A DNA stretch of 64,000 nucleotides from Streptomyces sp. WMMB 322 (GTDB lineage Bacteria > Actinomycetota > Actinomycetes > Streptomycetales > Streptomycetaceae). The stretch covers positions 310,001 to 374,000 of the forward strand of contig NZ_FMHI01000004.1 in the NCBI RefSeq assembly GCF_900090145.1. Direction: 5' to 3'. The position numbers and the translations under genes were made by a program. The notes under the pieces were generated by a model, which had not been told where the DNA came from, did not search any database, and saw only the letters and a program-made list of their open reading frames with translations. Below, in pieces: positions 20,291-29,019 of the stretch. Each line of letters starts with the position of its first letter. Position 1 is the stretch's first letter.

Positions 20291-21319
20291 TCAGCCGAAG
20301 AAGACCTCGGCCTCCTCGTACATCTCCGGGTCGACCGTCTTCAGCTTGGCGGTGGCCTCCGCGATCGGCACCCGGACGATCTTCGTGCCCTGGAGGGAGA
20401 CCATCTTGCCCCAGTCCTCGTCGCGCACGGCATCGATCGCGTGCAGCCCGAAGCGGGTGGCCAGCCAGCGGTCGAAGGGAGTGGGAGTGCCGCCGCGCTG
20501 GATGTGCCCGAGGACCGTCGTACGGGCCTCCTTGCCGGTGCGCTTCTCGATCTCCTTCGACAGCCACTCGCCGACGCCCGAGAGCCGCACGTGCCCGAAC
20601 GAGTCGTGCGAGTCGTCCTTGAGCACCATCTCGCCGTCCTTGGGCATGGCGCCCTCGGCGATGACGACGATCGGGGCGTAGCTCGCCTTGAACCGGGACT
20701 CGACGTAGCCGCACACCTGGTCGACGTCGAAGCGCCGCTCAGGGATGAGGATGCAGTTGGCGCCGCCCGCCAGGCCGGAGTGGAGGGCGATCCAGCCCGC
20801 GTGCCGGCCCATCACCTCCACCACGAGTACGCGCATGTGGGACTCGGCGGTGGTGTGGAGCCGGTCGATGGCGTCGGTGGCGACGTTGACGGCGGTGTCG
20901 AACCCGAAGGTGTAGTCGGTGGCCGACAGGTCGTTGTCGATCGTCTTGGGCACGCCGACGCACTTGACGCCGAACTCGTCGGTGAGCCGGGCGGCGACGC
21001 CCAGGGTGTCCTCGCCGCCGATGGCGATGAGAGCGCCGACGTCGTGCTTGACAAGGTTCTCCTGGATGCGCTGGACGCCGTTCTCCTCCTTGAACGGGTT
21101 CGTACGCGACGAGCCCAGGATCGTCCCACCGCGGGGCAGCGTGCCGCGCACCGCGGGGATGTCGAGCTGAACCGTGTCGCCCTCCAGCGGCCCCCGCCAG
21201 CCGTCCCTGAACCCGACGAAGTCGTAGCCGTACCGCTGGACGCCCTTACGGACGACGGCCCTCATCACCGCGTTGAGCCCGGGGCAGTCGCCGCCACCGG
21301 TCAGCACTCCGACCCGCAT
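20291..21319 (-). CDS. pfkA: 6-phosphofructokinase, residues suggest pyrophosphate type
   Basis: The 342-residue enzyme phosphorylates fructose 6-phosphate. It has the GGGDCPGLNAVMRA start, PKTIDNDL near residue 124, EVMGRHAGWIAL near residue 160, IPERRFD and the C-terminal LGHIQRGGTPTPFDR. At the phosphoryl-donor site it reads IGGEDTL, with Asp at residue 104 and Lys at 125. In this family Gly at the first position goes with ATP, whereas Asp plus Lys is the pattern of pyrophosphate-dependent enzymes such as that of Amycolatopsis methanolica. The donor is therefore uncertain and pyrophosphate is a real possibility. The ATG at 21319 follows AGGGAGATCCC. It stands alone, facing trpEG. Confidence 0.9.
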   Translation of the reverse strand: MRVGVLTGGGDCPGLNAVMRAVVRKGVQRYGYDFVGFRDGWRGPLEGDTVQLDIPAVRGTLPRGGTILGSSRTNPFKEENGVQRIQENLVKHDVGALIAIGGEDTLGVAARLTDEFGVKCVGVPKTIDNDLSATDYTFGFDTAVNVATDAIDRLHTTAESHMRVLVVEVMGRHAGWIALHSGLAGGANCILIPERRFDVDQVCGYVESRFKASYAPIVVIAEGAMPKDGEMVLKDDSHDSFGHVRLSGVGEWLSKEIEKRTGKEARTTVLGHIQRGGTPTPFDRWLATRFGLHAIDAVRDEDWGKMVSLQGTKIVRVPIAEATAKLKTVDPEMYEEAEVFFG

Positions 21320-21463
21320 GGGATCTCCCTTCTCATCGCCGCGCTCGTGCATGCGCGGCCTGTAGCAACTGCGGCCACGCTAGCGGTGATCCACATCACC
21401 AGGCACAGGGCGCGGAGAGGTTTTCCGATCAGTTACCGGGCGAAGGGGGGTCCGGCCGCGTCG

Positions 21464-22282
21464 TCACTCCTCGTCGAGGCCGCGCCGGATGGCGTACCGC
21501 ACCAGCTCGACCCGGTTGTGGAGCTGCAGCTTGCCCAGGGTGTTCTGCACATGGTTCTGGACCGTGCGGTGCGAGATGACCAGGCGTTCGGCGATCTGCC
21601 GGTAGCTCAGCCCCTTCGCGACGAGCCGCAGCACCTCGGTCTCGCGCTCGGTGAGCCGCGGCGCGGCGGGCTCGTCCGAGTCCGCCGCGGGCACCGGGTC
21701 CGACGCGAGCCTGCGGTACTCGCCGAGGACGAGGCCCGCAAGGCCCGGCGTGAAGACCGGGTCGCCCACGGCGGTTCTGCGCACGGCGTCCTGCAGCTCC
21801 TCCATGCTCGCCGACTTCACGAGATAGCCCGTCGCCCCGGACTTCACCGCCTCCAGCACGTCGGCGTGCTCGCCGCTCGCGGAGAGCACCAGCACCCGCA
21901 GCCCGGAGCCGGCACCGACGAGACGGCGGCACACCTCGGCCCCGGGCAGGCCGGGCAGGTTCAGATCCAGCACGAGCACATCGGGGGCGGCGGCACGGGC
22001 ACGGCGCACGGCCTGGGGGCCGTCCCCCGCCGTGGCGACGACCTCGAACCCCGCCTCGCCCAGATCCCGTGCGACTGCGTCCCGCCACATGGGGTGATCG
22101 TCGACGACCATCACCTTCACCGGGCGCTGCGCGCCGTCGCCTCCGTCCGCGGTGTCCTCGGCGTTCTTCCCGCTCTTCCCCTTGCGCCCGTCGCCCGGGT
22201 CGCCGCCCCGGCTGCCGGCGCTGCTCGGGTTGTTCGCGTCGTTGCTGTCCGTCATAGCCCCCGCCGTCTTCTCTTTCGTCAT
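21464..22282 (-). CDS. NarL/LuxR-family response regulator (MacR-like)
   Basis: The product has an acidic, low-complexity N-terminal tail (to about residue 52), a receiver domain starting VKVMVVDDHPMWRDAV with the phospho-acceptor Asp in VLVLDLNLPGLPG, the conserved LSAS and VKSA positions, and a C-terminal LuxR-type helix-turn-helix (LTERETEVLRLVAKGLSYRQ, then VISHRTVQNHVQNTLGKL). The ATG at 22282 overlaps the sensor kinase stop by four bases; an internal ATG at 22255 would shorten the tail by nine residues. By position between pfkA and a PlsC-like gene it corresponds to SCO2120, which I recall as MacR, affecting sporulation and actinorhodin in S. coelicolor; that identity is from memory of gene order. 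Confidence 0.88.
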   Translation of the reverse strand: MTKEKTAGAMTDSNDANNPSSAGSRGGDPGDGRKGKSGKNAEDTADGGDGAQRPVKVMVVDDHPMWRDAVARDLGEAGFEVVATAGDGPQAVRRARAAAPDVLVLDLNLPGLPGAEVCRRLVGAGSGLRVLVLSASGEHADVLEAVKSGATGYLVKSASMEELQDAVRRTAVGDPVFTPGLAGLVLGEYRRLASDPVPAADSDEPAAPRLTERETEVLRLVAKGLSYRQIAERLVISHRTVQNHVQNTLGKLQLHNRVELVRYAIRRGLDEE

Positions 22283-23502
22283 TCCGTACGGCTGCGGACC
22301 TGCTTCGGCACTCGCAGCTCGACCTCCGTGCCCTGGCCGGGAACCGAGATCAACTCGGCGCTGCCGCCCAGGTCACGCAGCCGCCCCCGGATCGAGAGGG
22401 CGACCCCCATCCTTCCTTCGGCCTCCGCGTCCGCGAGTCGCCCGTCCGGCAGCCCGGGGCCGTCGTCCCGCACCGTGACCAGCACGCCGTCCGGCTCGTC
22501 CTCCAGCAGGATCCACGCCTGGGGCGGTTCGCCGTCCGGACCACCCGCGTGCTGACGCACATTGTCCAGGGCGGCACTGACAGCGGCGGCGACCTCCTGC
22601 GCGGTGGCCGCCGGCAGCGGCACGGGCGTGCCCGGCCCGACGAAGGTCACGCGGGCGCCCGAGTACGGCGAGAGCAGCGCCCGCAGATCGCACTCCGCGG
22701 CGGGCTCCTCACCGCCCTCCCGCCCGGCCCCTCCACTGGACCGCCGTGCCGCGCGTGCGCCTCCACCCGCGTCCGGTGCGGAAGGAGCCGGCACATGTGC
22801 GGTCTCCTGCGAGACGAGGCTGCGCAGCGCCACCTCCTGCTCCCCCGCCATCCTTCCCAGCTCGGCCGCCTCGCCGCCGATCTCGGTGCCACGGCGCTGC
22901 ACCATGGCGAGGACCTGGAGCACGCTGTCGTGGATGTCGCGGGCGAGGCGCTCCCTCTCGCGGGTGGCGGCCTCGATCTGGAGGGCCTGGGCAAGGGTGC
23001 GCTCACTCGCCCTGGCCACCTCGGTCACGTAGCCGATGCCGATGCTCGCCACACACACCAGCAGCACGTTGTGCAGGGTGGGCCGCGTGACCGCGCCCTG
23101 TTCGACGATGTTGGCGGCCCCGACCACCGTTGCCGCGACCGCGCCCCAGCGCCAGCCGCCCTTGATGGCGAAGGCCAGCACCGGTCCGGCGACCCAGATG
23201 GTGGGGAGCGTGGGCCCGATGCTGCCGTGCGCGTCGACGTGGACGGAGGCGAGGATTCCCACGACGCCGAGCGTGATGTCGACGGCGAGGAAACCGTTCG
23301 TGCAGCGCCTGGCGGAGCGGACCTTGGGAATCGTGGCCGCCGTCCAGACCGTCAGCACTCCCAGATAGAGGGCGCCCACGAGTGGATGGGCGAGACGGTC
23401 GTACGCCCACGCGAAGACCGCCAGCGCGTAGCCGGCGGCCAGCAGCCGGTAGCCGCTCAGTGCCCGCCACAGCGGCTGTTCCACGGACATTCTCAGGACC
23501 AT
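22279..23502 (-). CDS. Sensor histidine kinase, HPK7/NarX-like (MacS-like)
   Basis: The 407-residue protein has about five hydrophobic N-terminal segments (residues 18-35, 42-60, 73-92, 103-140, 145-165) forming a membrane sensor, then a HisKA_3 dimerisation domain with ERLARDIHDSVLQVLAMVQRRG; H191 in DIHDSV is the likely phosphorylated His. The ATPase domain shows VSAALDNVRQHA (N box) and VRDDGPGLPDG (G1 box), ending GTEVELRVP. An Ala/Gly/Arg-rich insert separates the two catalytic parts. The stop codon overlaps the regulator start, so the pair is translationally coupled and should form one phosphorelay. The signal sensed is not evident. Confidence 0.88.
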   Translation of the reverse strand: MVLRMSVEQPLWRALSGYRLLAAGYALAVFAWAYDRLAHPLVGALYLGVLTVWTAATIPKVRSARRCTNGFLAVDITLGVVGILASVHVDAHGSIGPTLPTIWVAGPVLAFAIKGGWRWGAVAATVVGAANIVEQGAVTRPTLHNVLLVCVASIGIGYVTEVARASERTLAQALQIEAATRERERLARDIHDSVLQVLAMVQRRGTEIGGEAAELGRMAGEQEVALRSLVSQETAHVPAPSAPDAGGGARAARRSSGGAGREGGEEPAAECDLRALLSPYSGARVTFVGPGTPVPLPAATAQEVAAAVSAALDNVRQHAGGPDGEPPQAWILLEDEPDGVLVTVRDDGPGLPDGRLADAEAEGRMGVALSIRGRLRDLGGSAELISVPGQGTEVELRVPKQVRSRTE

Positions 23503-23538
23503 CTGTAGCGGCCCGCCCCCCTGCTTGCCTGCGTCTGT

Positions 23539-24411
23539 CTACGCCGCCCGGTCACGCTCGTTCCGCCGGCGCCTGGCCGCCGCGAGCATGGCTCCCGGCC
23601 GCACCGGGCCGTTCCTCCAGGAGTGCGCGGCGCCGTCCTTCCCCGCTTCCCTCCCGGGGGCCTGCTCCGCCCCGCCCTTTCCGCCGGCAGCGTCCTCGGC
23701 CTTCTCCGCCTCCGCGTTCCGCTTGGCCTCCTCGGCGAGTTGGCGCTTGGCGGCGGTGGCGTACATGTCGACGTACTCCTGGCCGGACAGCCTCATGATC
23801 TCGTACATGACCTCGTCGGTGAGGGCACGCTGGATGAAGCGGTCGTTCTCCATGCCCTGATAGCGGCTGAAGTCCATCGGCCTGCCGATCCTGATGCCCG
23901 GACGCATCAGCCGGGGCACGACCTGCCCGGGGGGCTGGATCTTCTCGGTGTCGACCATCGCCACCGGCAGCACGGGTGCTCCGGACCGGAGCGCGACCCG
24001 CGCCAGCCCTCCCGGCTTGCCCCGGTAGAGCCGGCCGTCGGGCGAGCGCGTGCCCTCGGGGTAGATGCCGAACAGCTCGCCGCGGGCGAGCACTTCGAGG
24101 CCGCTGCGGATCGCCGCCTCTCCCGCGCCGCGTGCGCCCGAGCGGTCCACGGGAAGCTGTCCGACCCCCTTGAAGAAGGCCGCGGTGAGTTTCCCCTTCA
24201 CCCCCGGCGAGGTGAAGTACTCGGCCTTGGCGATGAAGGTGACCTTGCGGTCGAGCACCGCGGGCAGGAAGAAGGAGTCCGAGAAGGACAGATGGTTGCT
24301 GGCGAGAATCGCCGGACCTTCGTCGGGTACGTGCTCAAGCCCCTCGACCCAGGGCCGGAAGGCAAGCTTGAGCCCGTTGCCGACCGACAGCTTCATCGCT
24401 CCGTAGAACAA
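23539..24411 (-). CDS. 1-acyl-sn-glycerol-3-phosphate acyltransferase (PlsC family)
   Basis: PlsC-type enzymes transfer an acyl chain to lysophosphatidate in phospholipid synthesis. The 290-residue product has the HX4D motif as NHLSFSD near residue 41, the FFLPAVLDRKVTFIAKAEYF segment, the GQLPVDRSG motif, and FGIYPEGTRSPDGRLYRGKPG near residue 118. A Lys/Glu/Ala-rich, probably coiled tail follows residue 220. I chose the TTG at 24411, because AGGAGG lies eight bases upstream and the resulting start (MFYGAMKL) matches the homologues I remember; an ATG five codons later lacks a good ribosome site. It is transcribed divergently from the hydrolase gene. Confidence 0.88.
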   Translation of the reverse strand: MFYGAMKLSVGNGLKLAFRPWVEGLEHVPDEGPAILASNHLSFSDSFFLPAVLDRKVTFIAKAEYFTSPGVKGKLTAAFFKGVGQLPVDRSGARGAGEAAIRSGLEVLARGELFGIYPEGTRSPDGRLYRGKPGGLARVALRSGAPVLPVAMVDTEKIQPPGQVVPRLMRPGIRIGRPMDFSRYQGMENDRFIQRALTDEVMYEIMRLSGQEYVDMYATAAKRQLAEEAKRNAEAEKAEDAAGGKGGAEQAPGREAGKDGAAHSWRNGPVRPGAMLAAARRRRNERDRAA

Positions 24412-24611
24412 CCCGAGGACCTCCTGTTTCCGACACCGTGACTTTATCTCCCCGTCGCGGAAGCAGCGCTCCTGCGTCGGGCAGTGCTGAACTACCCGGT
24501 CCCCGTGCCCCACGCGTAGGCTGGCAGTCGCACGCCCCGAGCGGGCACCGCGGAAGCAAGCACCACCTTCACAGCGCCGACCGACTCGATACCGACCGGC
24601 TGGAGGCCGAC

Positions 24612-25388
24612 GTGTCCATACTTCCCGGGGCCGAGCCCATGCGTCATGACGGCTCGGAGACGGGTGTCCTCGTGTGCCACGGGTTCACCGGCTCCCCCCA
24701 GTCGGTACGGCCGTGGGCCGATCACCTGGCCGCCAAGGGGCTCACGGTCTCGCTTCCGCTGCTGCCGGGCCACGGCACGCGCTGGGAGGATCTGGCCGTG
24801 ACGGGATGGCAGGACTGGTACGCCACGGTGGACCGCGAACTCCGCAGGCTGAGCAGCCGCTGCGAGCAGGTCTTCGTGTGCGGTCTGTCGATGGGCGGCG
24901 CCCTCGCGCTGCGACTGGCCGCGTACCACGGGGACGCGGTGAGCGGCGTGGCCGTGGTCAATCCCGCGATGACCTTCCCGCGGTGGCAGGGGTACGCGCT
25001 GCCGCTGGGCCGCTTCGTCGCCCGTTCGGCGAAGGGCATCACCAGCGACATCGCCAAACCCGGCTCCACGGAGGTCGGTTACGAACGGGTGCCGACCCAG
25101 GCCGCGTACTCGCTCCGCGACTTCTTCCGCCGTGTGCGCGGCGAACTGCCGCAGGTGACGCAGCCTCTGCTCGTCATGCGCAGCAGGACCGACCACGTGG
25201 TGCCGCCGGGCGACTCCGCTCTGGTGCTCAGCAAGGTCTCGTCGAGCGACGTGACCGAGACCGTCCTCGAGGACAGCTTCCACGTGGCCACCCTGGACCA
25301 CGACGCGGAGCGCGTCTTCGCGGACTCCCACGGATTCATCACCCGGCTCGCAGCGAGGAAGACGGAGACGGCAGGCGATGGAGCGTAA
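24612..25388 (+). CDS. Alpha/beta hydrolase, carboxylesterase/monoacylglycerol lipase type
   Basis: The 258-residue protein has the HGFTGSPQS oxyanion loop near residue 28, the nucleophile elbow GLSMGGALAL (serine near residue 97), the acid in RTDHVVPP near residue 195 and the histidine in SFHVATLDHD near residue 224. This is the arrangement of Est30-like carboxylesterases and bacterial monoacylglycerol lipases, which hydrolyse short esters or glycerides in the cytoplasm. The GTG at 24612 has GGAGG five bases upstream. It lies next to a phospholipid acyltransferase gene on the other strand, which may hint at lipid turnover. Its end overlaps the next gene by 11 bases. Confidence 0.87.
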   Translation: MSILPGAEPMRHDGSETGVLVCHGFTGSPQSVRPWADHLAAKGLTVSLPLLPGHGTRWEDLAVTGWQDWYATVDRELRRLSSRCEQVFVCGLSMGGALALRLAAYHGDAVSGVAVVNPAMTFPRWQGYALPLGRFVARSAKGITSDIAKPGSTEVGYERVPTQAAYSLRDFFRRVRGELPQVTQPLLVMRSRTDHVVPPGDSALVLSKVSSSDVTETVLEDSFHVATLDHDAERVFADSHGFITRLAARKTETAGDGA

Positions 25389-26040
25389 CCCCGGCGCGGA
25401 GGACGACGGCCACGGCGAGGACGACCCGCGGCGCGCGGAGGGCGGCCACGAGGAGCACGGCCGTGACGGGCTCCGCAAGGACGAACGCGACGACGGCGCC
25501 GCACCGGTGCCCCTCGACGAGGATGCCGCCTGGGAGCAGATCGTCGCCGCGTACGGGGACCACCCGAAGGCCGAGGGCATGGCGTCGGCGGACTCCGGCG
25601 GCGACGCCCGCACCGGCACCGCCGCGCGCCCCGCGCCCGGGCCACGTCCCGAGGGCGAGAGCGAGGGCGACGACGGGGCCACGCCGGTACGCAGCTTCAC
25701 CGTCTACTCGGCCGGTTCCGGCCCCCGCGACTGGAGCCTGCCGGCGTCCGACGACGAGCCCGGCGGCACCCCCGAGGAGGACGACGAGGGCCACTTCGTG
25801 CCGCCCGAGCCGCCGCCGCTGCCGCAGGCCGACACCACGGGCAAGTTCGCCTGGCTCGCGGTGCTCGGCGGTCCGCTGCTTCTGATCTTCACCGTCCTTT
25901 TCCAGCAGGAGCTGACCTGGTGGATCGCGACGCTGGGGATCGGCGGCTTCCTCGGGGGATTCGGCACCCTGGTGGCACGGATGCGCGACGGGCGCGACGA
26001 GGACGACTGGGACGACCCCGGCCGCGGCGCCGTGGTCTGA
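25378..26040 (+). CDS. Acidic membrane-anchored protein of unknown function
   Basis: The 220-residue product begins with a 150-residue, highly charged, Asp/Glu/Gly/Pro-rich region with no predicted fold except an AWEQIVAAYGDHP helix near residue 52. Two adjacent hydrophobic helices (about residues 157-175 and 179-198) follow, with a short basic then acidic C terminus ending DDPGRGAVV. I do not recognise a function. It overlaps the hydrolase gene by 11 bases and is surely co-transcribed with it. The long acidic region is rich in GC-biased low-complexity codons, common for Streptomyces linker domains. Confidence 0.75.
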   Translation: MERNPGAEDDGHGEDDPRRAEGGHEEHGRDGLRKDERDDGAAPVPLDEDAAWEQIVAAYGDHPKAEGMASADSGGDARTGTAARPAPGPRPEGESEGDDGATPVRSFTVYSAGSGPRDWSLPASDDEPGGTPEEDDEGHFVPPEPPPLPQADTTGKFAWLAVLGGPLLLIFTVLFQQELTWWIATLGIGGFLGGFGTLVARMRDGRDEDDWDDPGRGAVV

Positions 26041-26049
26041 ACGCCGGGG

Positions 26050-26175
26050 CCGGAACGGGGTGACCGGAACGGGGTGGCCGGAACGCGGTGGCCGGAACGC
26101 GGTGGCCGGAACGCGGTGGCCGGAACGGGGTGGCCGGAACGGGGTGGCCGGAACGGGGTGGCCTCAACGCCGTGT
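26050..26175. repeat. 14-bp tandem repeat, eight copies plus a degenerate ninth
   Basis: The unit CCGGAACGSGGTGG repeats at 26050, 26064, 26078, 26092, 26106, 26120, 26134 and 26148, with only the G/C at position 9 and the last base of the first copy varying; 26162-26175 is a decayed copy. The period is not a multiple of three and the block lies between convergent genes, so it is not coding. Confidence 0.92.
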
Positions 26176-26247
26176 CTGTACCGTGCCGCCTGAACCGGGC
26201 CCCGGCGCCGTGGTCCGGGCCTCGCCGCCCCCGCCGGGCGCCGGCTG

Positions 26248-27012
26248 TCAGCCGTGCGGACCGGGAGGCACACGCAGCGCGGCCAGCACCGGCAGATGAT
26301 CCGTGGCCGCGCACAGATCCTCCGGTGAGACGCCCTCCAGCCCGTGCGGTACGCCGCAGCCGAGGACCTCGACACCAGGGGAGGCGAGGACGGCGTCGAT
26401 GCGCTGGTGCGGGCGCCGCGGCGTGGAGGTGTACTCGCCGCCCCACGGTGCCACGGCCCACCCGTCCTGCAGCCGCGCCGCGAGCTGCCGGAACGTGCGG
26501 CCCCTGGGGCGTTCGTTGAGGTCCCCGGCGGCCACGGTGTGCGGTGTGCCCAGGGCCCCGAGGCGGTCGAGAAGCATGCGGCCCTGGGCCTGCCGTTCAT
26601 CGGTCTGCAGGCTCAGATGGCAGCTGAGCACGCCGAGCCGCGCGGCCGGGCCGAACCCCAGCACCGCCGTGGCGAACCCCCGCCTGTGCAGGCCGGGCGT
26701 GCGGGGCAGCAGAACGTCCTCGGTGCGCAGCACCGACGCCCGCAGCGTCGCGAGGATCATCGGCCCCGTGGCGGTCGCGCCGCCCGTCACGTAGACCATC
26801 CCGCACTCACGCGCCAGCCACGCGGCGTGCTTGCGCCAGCGGAAGAACCGCGGCGCCTCCTGCACGCACACCACGTCCGGGGCGCACGCCCGGATGACCC
26901 GGGCGAGCGCTCTCCGGTCGTCCCGCATGGAGCGGATGTTGTAGCTGAGCAGCCGGACGAGCGCCGAACCGTCCGGCTCGGTACGTCCTGCGGGCAGATC
27001 CGCGAGCGTCAT
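26248..27012 (-). CDS. Endonuclease/exonuclease/phosphatase family protein
   Basis: The 254-residue protein has the metal-dependent EEP fold: LLSYNIRSMRDD near residue 21, DVVCVQEAPRFF near residue 46 with the catalytic Glu, LSCHLSLQ near residue 128, VAAGDLNERPRG near residue 161 and a final ATDHLPVLAAL with the catalytic Asp-His. The family includes DNases, nucleases and sphingomyelinase-like phosphodiesterases, so the substrate cannot be named. No signal peptide is seen. It lies just downstream of glkA on the same strand, 78 bases after its stop, and may be co-transcribed. Confidence 0.85.
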   Translation of the reverse strand: MTLADLPAGRTEPDGSALVRLLSYNIRSMRDDRRALARVIRACAPDVVCVQEAPRFFRWRKHAAWLARECGMVYVTGGATATGPMILATLRASVLRTEDVLLPRTPGLHRRGFATAVLGFGPAARLGVLSCHLSLQTDERQAQGRMLLDRLGALGTPHTVAAGDLNERPRGRTFRQLAARLQDGWAVAPWGGEYTSTPRRPHQRIDAVLASPGVEVLGCGVPHGLEGVSPEDLCAATDHLPVLAALRVPPGPHG

Positions 27013-27063
27013 CGGCGCGGCTCACACTCACATTCGTCGGTCGTTCCGCTTCGTCGGCGGGGC

Positions 27064-27105
27064 GCGCTCAGCCCTGCCGGGCGTGTGCGCTCAGCCCTGC
27101 CGGGC
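27064..27105. repeat. Duplicated end of glkA
   Basis: A 19-base segment containing the last codons and stop of glkA (27087-27105) is repeated exactly at 27064-27082, a period of 23 bp just past the stop. Confidence 0.7.
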
Positions 27106-28032
27106 CAGGTCGGCGACGCCCACCATGCCTGCCTTGCCGCCCAGTTGGGCGGCGAGCACCTCGGCGTGGGGGCGCCAGCGGCTGCCGACGAGCCAGCGGC
27201 GGTAGGACTTTCGGATGGGGTCGAGCACCAGATCGCCCTCGTCCGAGACGCCGCCGCCGACGATGAACGCGCCCGGATCGAACAGCGACGCCAGGTCGGC
27301 GAGCCCGGCGCCCGCCCAGCGCGCCAGTTCCCGGAAGGAGTCCACGGCGACCGGGCAGCCCCGCCGTGCGGCCTCGCTGATGTGCTTGCCCTTGACGCCC
27401 TCGGGGGTTCCGTCGCCGAGCTCGAGCAGGATCGTGGCGTTCTCCGGCGTGGCCGTCGCGCGCTGCTGTGCGTACCGCACGAGTGCGCTGCCCGACGCGT
27501 ACTGCTCCCAGCAGCCCTGGTTGCCGCAGCCGCACAGCAGACCGTCGGGCACCATCCGGATGTGCCCGAACTCGGCGGCGACACCGAAGCGGCCGCGGTG
27601 CAGCTTGCCGCCGATGATCACGCCGCCGCCGAGGCCCGTGCCGATGGTGATGCAGACGACGTCCTCGTGGCCGGTCCCGACGCCGAACTTGTATTCGCCC
27701 CAGGCGGCGGCGTTGGCATCGTTCTCGATCACGACGGGAAGGTCGATGCGCTGCTCGACCTTGTCCTTGAGCGCCTCGTGGCGCCAGGTCAGGTTCGGGG
27801 TGAACAGAACGGTCGCACGCTTGTCGTCCACGTAGCCGGGAGCGCCGATGCCGACGGCGTCCACCTCGTGTTCGGCGCTGGCGTCCCGTACCGCGTCGGC
27901 GATGGCGTCGATGACGCCGTCCGCCGTGGGCGGGGTGGGCACGGTACTGGTCTCCAGGATGGTTCCGTGCTCATCGACCACGCCGGCCGCGATCTTGGTG
28001 CCGCCGATGTCGACGCCGATAGTGAGTCCCAT
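27091..28032 (-). CDS. glkA: ROK-family glucokinase
   Basis: Glucokinase phosphorylates glucose and in Streptomyces is also a main mediator of carbon catabolite repression. The 313-residue protein has the ATP-binding VDIGGTKIAAGVVD start, the IENDANAAAWGE catalytic segment with D105, IGTGLGGGVIIGGKLHRG, and the ROK zinc motif with H157, C167, C169 and C174 (CGCGNQGCWEQ). The ATG has GAGGGA upstream. A SCO2127-like gene sits just upstream on the same strand, an arrangement reported to matter for glucose sensitivity in S. coelicolor. The last codons and stop are duplicated downstream. Confidence 0.96.
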   Translation of the reverse strand: MGLTIGVDIGGTKIAAGVVDEHGTILETSTVPTPPTADGVIDAIADAVRDASAEHEVDAVGIGAPGYVDDKRATVLFTPNLTWRHEALKDKVEQRIDLPVVIENDANAAAWGEYKFGVGTGHEDVVCITIGTGLGGGVIIGGKLHRGRFGVAAEFGHIRMVPDGLLCGCGNQGCWEQYASGSALVRYAQQRATATPENATILLELGDGTPEGVKGKHISEAARRGCPVAVDSFRELARWAGAGLADLASLFDPGAFIVGGGVSDEGDLVLDPIRKSYRRWLVGSRWRPHAEVLAAQLGGKAGMVGVADLARQG

Positions 28033-28174
28033 GTGTCCCTCGGTATTCCGCTCCTACCCCGCTGCAGAACACCGTACCGGAGGGGATGGGCGGCCCGATC
28101 GTGCGCGTGGGCACGAGGCTTGAAGCTCACGGCACTTGGCGCTCGGGGCCCGTCGCCCGCGGCGCGGGTGCTTC

Positions 28175-28771
28175 TCAGGGCGCGCCGGGACCGTCGCTTC
28201 CCGTTCCGTGCCCGTCCGGTCCGTCCTCCTCCGCCGGCCCGGGGTCCTGGGCCGTCCCCGTTCCGCCCGGCTCCTTGTCCAGGTCGATCCGCTCGACGCC
28301 CGGCGGGCCGGAAGGGCGCGAGGCTCCCGGGGCGGAGTCGCCCGGCCGCCCGGCGCGGTCGCCTGTTCCGGACGCCCCCGCGGTGCCGGCCGTCCAGCGG
28401 CCCTCCGCCTCCTGTACGGCAGCCCTGTAGGCGGCGAGCAGTTCTCCGCCGGCGGCGGCGAGGTGGTCGAAGACGTGCGGGTTGCGCTCGACGACGGGCT
28501 CGATGGCGGCCCTCGCCTGTGCGATGAACTGCTGTGCCATGCCCTGCGCGGCGGCGGAGGCCATCGTGCCGCCGAAGGGCCTGCCCAGCTCGGCCACCCT
28601 GTCGGACACGGCGTCCGCGAGGCGCCTCAGCTCCTCGGCCGCGCTGCCGTGACTCTGCCCGTACTCGGCACGCCGGCGGGCCTTCTCGGCGGCGAGGTCT
28701 TCTTCGCAGGCGGTGGCCCAGGCGTCGGCGTCCGCGGCGTCCGGCATCTCGGGCTCGGCGGCATCGCTCAT
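28175..28771 (-). CDS. SCO2127-like protein (DUF5304 type)
   Basis: The 198-residue product has an acidic N terminus (MSDAAEPEMPDAADADAWA), a helical middle (about residues 25-125) with ARRRAEYGQSHGSAAEELRR and MAQQFIAQARAAIEPVVERN, and a disordered Gly/Pro/Asp-rich tail. No enzyme motif is visible. Its position directly upstream of glkA matches SCO2127, which I recall as influencing glucose repression and glucose uptake in S. coelicolor and interacting with other proteins. The name DUF5304 is also from memory and should be treated as likely rather than certain. The protein is probably cytoplasmic. Confidence 0.7.
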   Translation of the reverse strand: MSDAAEPEMPDAADADAWATACEEDLAAEKARRRAEYGQSHGSAAEELRRLADAVSDRVAELGRPFGGTMASAAAQGMAQQFIAQARAAIEPVVERNPHVFDHLAAAGGELLAAYRAAVQEAEGRWTAGTAGASGTGDRAGRPGDSAPGASRPSGPPGVERIDLDKEPGGTGTAQDPGPAEEDGPDGHGTGSDGPGAP

Positions 28772-29019
28772 GGCGGCGCTCCTACGGCGAAGGGGGAAAG
28801 GGGCGGTGCCCGTCGGACGGTGGCACGTATCCGACGTTACCCGAACAGCCGGGGAGCGGAGAGCGCCGGAAGGGACGCCACGGGGGCAGGGCTGCCCGGT
28901 CCTACGGTCTTACGCGCTCCGCCGCAGCCGACGGGCCCGGACCGGCAGACGGGCAGGGGACCGGAACCGGCAGGCCGGACCCGCGGCGCCCCTTCCGGCA
29001 CTCTCCGGTGCGGCGCCCG

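Noticed and set aside
20441..22555. 704-residue plus-strand frame spanning pfkA, the response regulator and part of the kinase
   Set aside because: It runs antisense through three well-supported genes and across their boundaries, which marks it as a GC artefact.
26050..26175. CRISPR-like array
   Set aside because: Units are only 14 bp with no spacers, so it is a simple tandem repeat.
26344..28527. 727-residue plus-strand frame opposite the EEP protein and glkA
   Set aside because: Antisense to glucokinase with intact catalytic motifs; no recognisable domain.
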